Assembly: GCA_937895975.1 (NCBI GenBank)
Contig: CALBLG010000032.1
Coordinates: 1 to 9,319 of the forward strand
DNA: 9,319 nucleotides
Direction: 5' to 3'
Source: an uncultured Slackia sp.
GTDB taxonomy: Bacteria; Actinomycetota; Coriobacteriia; Coriobacteriales; Eggerthellaceae
The notes below the pieces were generated by a model. It did not search any database, was not told where the DNA came from, and saw only the letters and a list, made by a program, of their open reading frames with translations. A program made the position numbers and the translations under genes. Below, in pieces: positions 5,139 through 9,319 of this stretch (the first letter of the stretch is position 1; every line of letters starts with the position of its first letter).

Positions 5139-6611
5139 ATGGGGCTTTTCAAGAAAGATGAGCAGGGCGCTTCGCGCGACGCGGCCGCCCAATGGAGAAT
5201 CGACCGCACGCGCCGCCAGAGCTTCGCGCCTGCGTATTTCGGCAAGCAGGTGCTGCTGTTCATCGTGCTTACGATGGTCGTGTTTATTGTTGACATCGTG
5301 CTGTTCTTCGTGGTGCAAATCGGCTTGCTCAACGACTCGTCGTATACAGGCTCGCCAAGCGGCATCACGTCCGTGGTTGCCGACAATCTTGAGGCCAATG
5401 TTGGCGAAGACGGCTCGACGGCGTATGCGCTCGATGCGGAAACGTTGGCGTTGCTCGACAAAGACCAGGCGTGGGCGATCCTCGTGGGAAACGACGGCGA
5501 GGTGCGTTGGAGCCACAACTCGCCCGACGGCATCGCGGACCGCACCTATTCGCGTAACGATATCGCCACGGCCGCGCGCACGTTCTACCTGGACGGCTAC
5601 CCGTCGTTTTTCGCGACGAGCCGCGATGACGGAACGGTTATCGTGGGATACCCCGTCGACGCATACGTGGCATTCCCCATCAAATATATGGGCAATCGCG
5701 AATTCGTCGTGATGTTCTTCCTCGCGATCGCGATGCTGTACCTTGACGCGCTCATCTTCTTCATGGTGTACAGCGTGTCGCGCCGGCGCATGCTGAAGGC
5801 CATCACGCCGGCCGTGGAGTCGCTTGACGATTTGGCGCATGGCGTGCCCACGCATATGGACGTGAAGGGGCCTTTGGCCGACATCGCCGAAAGCGTGAAC
5901 GCGGCGAGCGCCATCATGCAGCACAAAGACGAGGCTCGCAAGCGTTGGATTTCGGGCGTGAGCCACGACGTGCGCACGCCGCTCGCGATTTCGATGGGGC
6001 ACGCGGAGCGCATCGCCGACGACGAGGACGCGCCTTCCGACGTGCGCGAATCGGGCGAGGTCATTGTGCGGCAGAACGAGCGCATCCGCGATTTGGTGGA
6101 AGACCTCAACATCGCATCGAAGCTTGAATACGATTCGCAGCCCATGCATATCGAGAACATAGCGCCGGTCGCGTTCGCGCGCGGCATCGTGGCCGATTAC
6201 GTGAACGCGGGCCTCGACGCGCAGTATGAGCTGGAGTTTTTCAATACGCCCGCTGCCGACGATTGCATGGTTCGCGGCGATGCGCGCCTTTTGCGCCGCG
6301 CGATTCGCAACCTGGTCGACAACGCGATGCGCCACAACGGCGAGGGCTGCAGAATAGCGCTTTCGCTCGATGTCGAAGACGCGGGCATGCTGGCGATTAC
6401 CGTCGCCGACAACGGGCGCGGGTGCGATACGGCGCACGTCGCGGCGCTGATGGCGCAGGCGTCGTCGCCCGACGCGAGCTACGACGCCCACGGCCTGGGC
6501 CTCACGCTTGTCAGCCGCATCTCACTTCTGCACGGCGGCTACGTGTCGTTCGCGAGCGAGCCGGGCAAGGGTTTCACGGCAACCGTGCGCATTCCTGCGG
6601 CGAATGCGTAA
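5139..6611 (+). CDS. Sensor histidine kinase with large extracytoplasmic domain
   Basis: 490-residue membrane kinase, partner of the preceding regulator. A basic N-terminus precedes TM1 (about 37-60). Residues about 61-188 lie outside and hold WAILVGNDGEVRWSHNSPDG (112-131) and a later VIVGYPV, resembling the Cache/PDC-like sensor pattern. TM2 (about 189-211) leads to a short HAMP-like linker. The H-box is ISGVSHDVRTPLAI with His276, the N-box NLVDNAMRHN with Asn391 and Asn395, G1 is VADNGRG (422-428) and G2 HGLGLTLV (451-458), so the kinase core looks active. The start is three bases after the regulator stop, with GGGAG inside the regulator gene. Classical BceS kinases that work with BceAB transporters have almost no extracytoplasmic loop, so this one may sense directly rather than only through the permease. 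The ligand is unknown; peptide antibiotics or envelope stress are suggested only by context. Confidence 0.93.
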   Translation: MGLFKKDEQGASRDAAAQWRIDRTRRQSFAPAYFGKQVLLFIVLTMVVFIVDIVLFFVVQIGLLNDSSYTGSPSGITSVVADNLEANVGEDGSTAYALDAETLALLDKDQAWAILVGNDGEVRWSHNSPDGIADRTYSRNDIATAARTFYLDGYPSFFATSRDDGTVIVGYPVDAYVAFPIKYMGNREFVVMFFLAIAMLYLDALIFFMVYSVSRRRMLKAITPAVESLDDLAHGVPTHMDVKGPLADIAESVNAASAIMQHKDEARKRWISGVSHDVRTPLAISMGHAERIADDEDAPSDVRESGEVIVRQNERIRDLVEDLNIASKLEYDSQPMHIENIAPVAFARGIVADYVNAGLDAQYELEFFNTPAADDCMVRGDARLLRRAIRNLVDNAMRHNGEGCRIALSLDVEDAGMLAITVADNGRGCDTAHVAALMAQASSPDASYDAHGLGLTLVSRISLLHGGYVSFASEPGKGFTATVRIPAANA

Positions 6612-6626
6612 ATGATCAGAGCGTTT

Positions 6627-6659
6627 AACACGTAAGGCAAACGTAAGGTGCGCGCAAGG
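6627..6659 (+). promoter_or_regulatory. Three 11-bp phased repeats, candidate response-regulator operator
   Basis: CGTAAGG begins at 6631 and 6642 and CGCAAGG at 6653, an exact 11-bp period over three units, in the 110-bp gap between the kinase and the ABC ATPase. OmpR/PhoB-family proteins bind direct half-sites one helical turn apart. A weak -10 (TACCCT, 6680-6685) lies 20 bp downstream, with no good -35, as expected for an activated promoter. The first two units match the inverted site at 4338-4359 at 16 of 22 positions. This predicts a separate, regulator-controlled promoter for the transporter operon. Confidence 0.65.
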
Positions 6660-6721
6660 GCTTCGGCAGGCGGGTTTTCTACCCTGGATTCATACGGTGG
6701 ATCGAAGGGAAAGGAAATGCG

Positions 6722-7498
6722 ATGACGCATGTGCTCGAAGTCGACAATGTGGTGAAGCAATACGGCAGGGATAAACGGGGCGAAGGCGGCACCGTGAGGG
6801 CTCTCGACGGCGTGAGCTTTTTCGTGGATGCGGGCGAATTCGTGGGCATCATGGGGCCTTCGGGGTCGGGCAAGTCGACGTTGCTGAATTGCATCTCGAC
6901 CATCGATGCGCCCACGTCGGGCGCCATCCGGGTCGCGGGGCGCGACGTGACGAAGATGCGCGGCGGCGAATTGGCGCAGTTCCGCCGCGACCAGCTGGGC
7001 TTCGTATTCCAGGATTCTAATTTGCTCGACACGCTTACCGTGCGCGAGAACATCGCGCTGGCGCTTACCATCCAAAAGGTGCCTGCGGCAGAAATCGCGC
7101 GCCTGGTGGAAGAGGTGGCCTCGCGCCTTGGCATCGCCGCGATTTTGGACAAATACCCGTATGAAGTTTCCGGTGGCCAGAAGCAGCGCGCTGCGGCCGC
7201 CCGGGCGGTCATCGCGAAGCCGAGCCTTGTTTTGGCCGATGAACCGACTGGCGCGCTCGACTCGAAATCGTCCAAGCAGCTGTTGGAAACGTTCTCGACG
7301 CTGAACCGCATGGGCACGACGCTCGTCATGGTGACGCACGATGCGTTCGCCGCCAGCTGGTGTTCGCGCATCGTCTTCATCCGCGATGGCAAGCTGTGGG
7401 GTCAAATTCAGCGCGGCGCCGCAAGCCGCGACGAGTTCTTCGAGTCGGTGGTTGCCGCGACGACGCGTCTGGAAAGCGAGGCTGCCGATGTTCGCTAA
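6722..7498 (+). CDS. ABC transporter ATPase, BceA/MacB (LolD/FtsE-like) type
   Basis: 258-residue cytoplasmic ATPase that powers the adjoining FtsX-domain permease. All motifs are intact: Walker A GPSGSGKS (45-52), Q-loop Gln97 (FVFQDSNLLD), signature VSGGQKQR (149-156), Walker B LVLADEP with catalytic Glu174, D-loop GALD (177-180) and switch His206 (VMVTHD). The GPSGSGKSTLLN and DEPTGALDSK wording is that of the BceA/LolD/MacB branch, which does mechanotransmission rather than classical import. Variable charged residues 15-24 enlarge the loop before the usual ALDGVSF strand. The ATG follows GAAGGGAAAGGA at six bases. Its last 11 bases overlap the permease gene, so the two are translationally coupled. 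A likely role is resistance to, or removal of, cell-wall-active peptides; the substrate cannot be read from the sequence. Confidence 0.93.
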   Translation: MTHVLEVDNVVKQYGRDKRGEGGTVRALDGVSFFVDAGEFVGIMGPSGSGKSTLLNCISTIDAPTSGAIRVAGRDVTKMRGGELAQFRRDQLGFVFQDSNLLDTLTVRENIALALTIQKVPAAEIARLVEEVASRLGIAAILDKYPYEVSGGQKQRAAAARAVIAKPSLVLADEPTGALDSKSSKQLLETFSTLNRMGTTLVMVTHDAFAASWCSRIVFIRDGKLWGQIQRGAASRDEFFESVVAATTRLESEAADVR

Positions 7499-9319
7499 GC
7501 TCGCGCTCGCGAACGTGCGCAAGTCGGCGCGCGATTTCGCGGTGTATTTCTTCACGCTCGTGCTGGGCGTGGCCGTGTTCTACGCGTTCAATTCCATCGC
7601 CGATTCCTCGGCCGTGGCGCAGCTTTCCGAAGATGGCCGCGAAATGGTGCAATTGCTTGGCGACATGATTGGCGGCGTGTCGGTGTTCGTCGCCGTCATC
7701 CTGGGATTTTTGGTGCTGTACGCCAACGCGTTCCTCATTCGCCGGCGTCGCGCGGAATTCGGCATGTACCTCACGCTCGGCATGGGCAAGGGCGATTTGC
7801 TGAAAATCTCGGCATGCGAAACGCTCATCGTGGGCGCGTCGTCGCTCGCGGTGGGGTTGCTTGTGGGCATCGCGCTGTCGCAGCTGCTGTCGAACGTGTG
7901 CGCCTCGATGATGGTTGAGCGGGTTGACGGCGTGTCGTTTTCGCTGTCGGCGCCGTCGCTTGCGAAAACCGCGGCCGCCTTCGCCGTGATTTTCGTCGTA
8001 TCGGTGGTGTGGAATTCCGCCCACTTGGCGAAATCGAAGCTCATCGACCTGCTTGCCGGCTCCCGCAAAAACGACGATTTGCGCATGCGCAATGTGCCGC
8101 TGTCGTTTGCGCTGTTCGTCGCGTCGCTGTGCATCATCGGCTACTCGTACTCCATGCTGCTGCGCACGGGGCTGTTCTCGGAAAACAACATCGATTTCCT
8201 CGTCGAGACGCTGTTGGTGTGCTCGGGCACAGTGCTGCTGTTTTTCTCGCTTTCGGGATTTCTGCTGAGGGTGGCGCAGCTTGCCAAGCCTGTGTATCTG
8301 CGCGGGCTGAACATGGTGTTTCTGCGCCAGCTCGCTTCGCGCGTGAACTCGACGTTCGTGAGCATGTCGGTAATCGCGATGGCGCTGTTCTTGGCGCTGA
8401 CCAGCGTGTGCGGCGGCATCGGCATAGTGAATGCCATGCAGAAAAACGCCGAGGCGGGCGTGCGTTGCGATGCATCGATGACCAGCTATTACGAGGCACC
8501 CGACTATGTGAAGGAGCTGAACCCCGACATAGATTTCAGAACCGATGCCGTTATGCGCAATAATTACGACGTTGCGGCCGGATTGTCGGAGTCGGCGCAT
8601 CGAAACGGTTTCGATTTGAGCGATATGGTATCGCAATCTGCGCAAATTAATTTCTATGCGACCGACATTACGTTCGAGACGTTGCGCGAAATCACGGGCG
8701 AATCGATTTTCGATTCGGTGGGCGCCGGCGTGCTTGCGGGCGGTGCCGACCAGCAGCGGGCGTATGCGGTGCGTCTGTCCGATTTCAACGCGGCGCGCAC
8801 GCTGTGTGGCCTCGACCCTGTGGAGCTGGGCGATTCGGAATGCCTGCTGTGGTGCGATTTCGCCACTACGCAGCCCTATATGCGAAAGATTGCCGCGGCG
8901 GCTCCGACGATCTCGCTTTTCGGATGCGATTTGAAGGTGCAAGGCGGTGTTTCGGCCGACACCATCGAATGCACCAGCGTAAGCTCGCGCACATTCGAGG
9001 TCGTAGTGTCCGACAGCGTTATCGATGGCGCTGGCCTTGCTCCCGATATGTCGGTGCTCGATATGATGGTGAAACCCGGCATGCAGCAGCAGCTTGCGGA
9101 ATTCATTCAGGGCGAAAACGGCGGTTTGGGTGACGACTCCTGGCCGGTTTGGGAATACCAGAATGCCGATTCGGTTCGTGCCGCAAGCCATGGCATGACG
9201 GCGCTCGTGAGCTATTTGGCCATCTATATCGGCTTCGTGATGGTGGTGGCATGCGCAGCGATTCTGGCCATCCAGCAGCTTTCCGACGCCAGTGACAACG
9301 CGCGCCGCTACGAATTGCT
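7488..9319 (+). CDS. BceB-type FtsX-domain ABC permease (3' end outside window)
   Basis: 610 residues are present with no stop; the rest lies beyond the right edge. The opening (KLALANVRKSARDFAVYFFT, 4-23, then GVAVFYAFNSI) is the characteristic start of BceB-family permeases. Membrane segments are seen at about 16-38, 61-84, 107-135, 157-176, 204-226, 237-262 and 288-316, then an extracellular domain of about 250 residues (317-568), then TM8 at about 569-597 leading into QQLSDASDNARRYEL, the conserved BceB stretch. This matches the ten-helix BceB plan with the big domain between TM7 and TM8, so TM9, TM10 and roughly 60-80 residues are missing. The extracellular domain holds six cysteines (327, 440, 452, 456, 480, 495). 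The ATG overlaps the ATPase gene by 11 bases, in another frame. The family detoxifies or releases cell-wall-active peptides bound to lipid carriers and can signal to its kinase; which peptide is unknown. Confidence 0.92.
   Translation, partial: MFAKLALANVRKSARDFAVYFFTLVLGVAVFYAFNSIADSSAVAQLSEDGREMVQLLGDMIGGVSVFVAVILGFLVLYANAFLIRRRRAEFGMYLTLGMGKGDLLKISACETLIVGASSLAVGLLVGIALSQLLSNVCASMMVERVDGVSFSLSAPSLAKTAAAFAVIFVVSVVWNSAHLAKSKLIDLLAGSRKNDDLRMRNVPLSFALFVASLCIIGYSYSMLLRTGLFSENNIDFLVETLLVCSGTVLLFFSLSGFLLRVAQLAKPVYLRGLNMVFLRQLASRVNSTFVSMSVIAMALFLALTSVCGGIGIVNAMQKNAEAGVRCDASMTSYYEAPDYVKELNPDIDFRTDAVMRNNYDVAAGLSESAHRNGFDLSDMVSQSAQINFYATDITFETLREITGESIFDSVGAGVLAGGADQQRAYAVRLSDFNAARTLCGLDPVELGDSECLLWCDFATTQPYMRKIAAAAPTISLFGCDLKVQGGVSADTIECTSVSSRTFEVVVSDSVIDGAGLAPDMSVLDMMVKPGMQQQLAEFIQGENGGLGDDSWPVWEYQNADSVRAASHGMTALVSYLAIYIGFVMVVACAAILAIQQLSDASDNARRYEL

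Noticed and set aside
4383..6491. 702-codon - strand reading frame opposite the two-component genes
   Set aside because: Composition is dominated by Arg and His, as expected for the reverse of GC-rich coding sequence; it spans two genuine genes and shows no domain.
6717..6725. ATG-CGA-TGA mini reading frame overlapping the ATPase start
   Set aside because: It is two codons long, and the Shine-Dalgarno spacing fits the real ATG at 6722 better; taken as chance.
7377..9191. 604-codon - strand reading frame opposite the permease
   Set aside because: Same Arg/His/Gln-rich shadow pattern; the + strand frame is a clear BceB-type permease running off the window.

Overview
The window is GC-rich with dense, short-spaced genes, mostly good AGGAG-type ribosome binding sites and one TTG start. 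Together with a two-component/BceAB-like ABC module and two DAACS-family carriers, this suggests a high-GC Gram-positive anaerobe of the gut type. My best guess is an actinobacterium of class Coriobacteriia (Eggerthellaceae-like). That placement is inference from style and protein wording, not from a marker gene.

Layout. Bases 1-422 carry no protein gene. They hold a + strand terminator belonging to a gene left of the window, a 161-bp element built on a near 30-bp perfect inverted repeat with two nested hairpins, a featureless stretch, and the - strand terminator of sstT. Bases 423-4179 hold three leftward genes: an SDR-type dTDP-4-dehydrorhamnose-reductase-like protein (3325-4179), a DAACS dicarboxylate/amino acid:cation symporter 16 nt behind it (1971-3308), and, after a 294-bp gap with a REPIN-like inverted pair of palindromes and a leader hairpin, the serine/threonine:Na+ symporter SstT (423-1676).

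A 242-bp divergent intergenic region (4180-4421) separates these from a rightward module. The module is an OmpR-family response regulator (4422-5135), a sensor histidine kinase with a ~128-residue extracytoplasmic domain (5139-6611), a MacB/BceA-type ABC ATPase (6722-7498), and a BceB-type FtsX-domain permease (7488 to the window edge, incomplete). This is the usual arrangement of an envelope-stress or peptide-antibiotic sensing and resistance module: the kinase (perhaps with the permease) senses, the regulator responds, and the transporter is induced.

The most useful new observation is a candidate operator. Three tandem units with an exact 11-bp period (CGTAAGG, CGTAAGG, CGCAAGG) lie between the kinase and the ATPase. 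A two-unit relative in reverse orientation lies upstream of the regulator gene. They share the consensus GTMAGGYAAAYGTMAGG, which fits tandem binding of an OmpR-family dimer and predicts that the regulator controls both its own operon and the transporter operon. The inverted-repeat element at 34-194 is the second item worth attention. No CRISPR array, tRNA, rRNA or intact transposase was seen.
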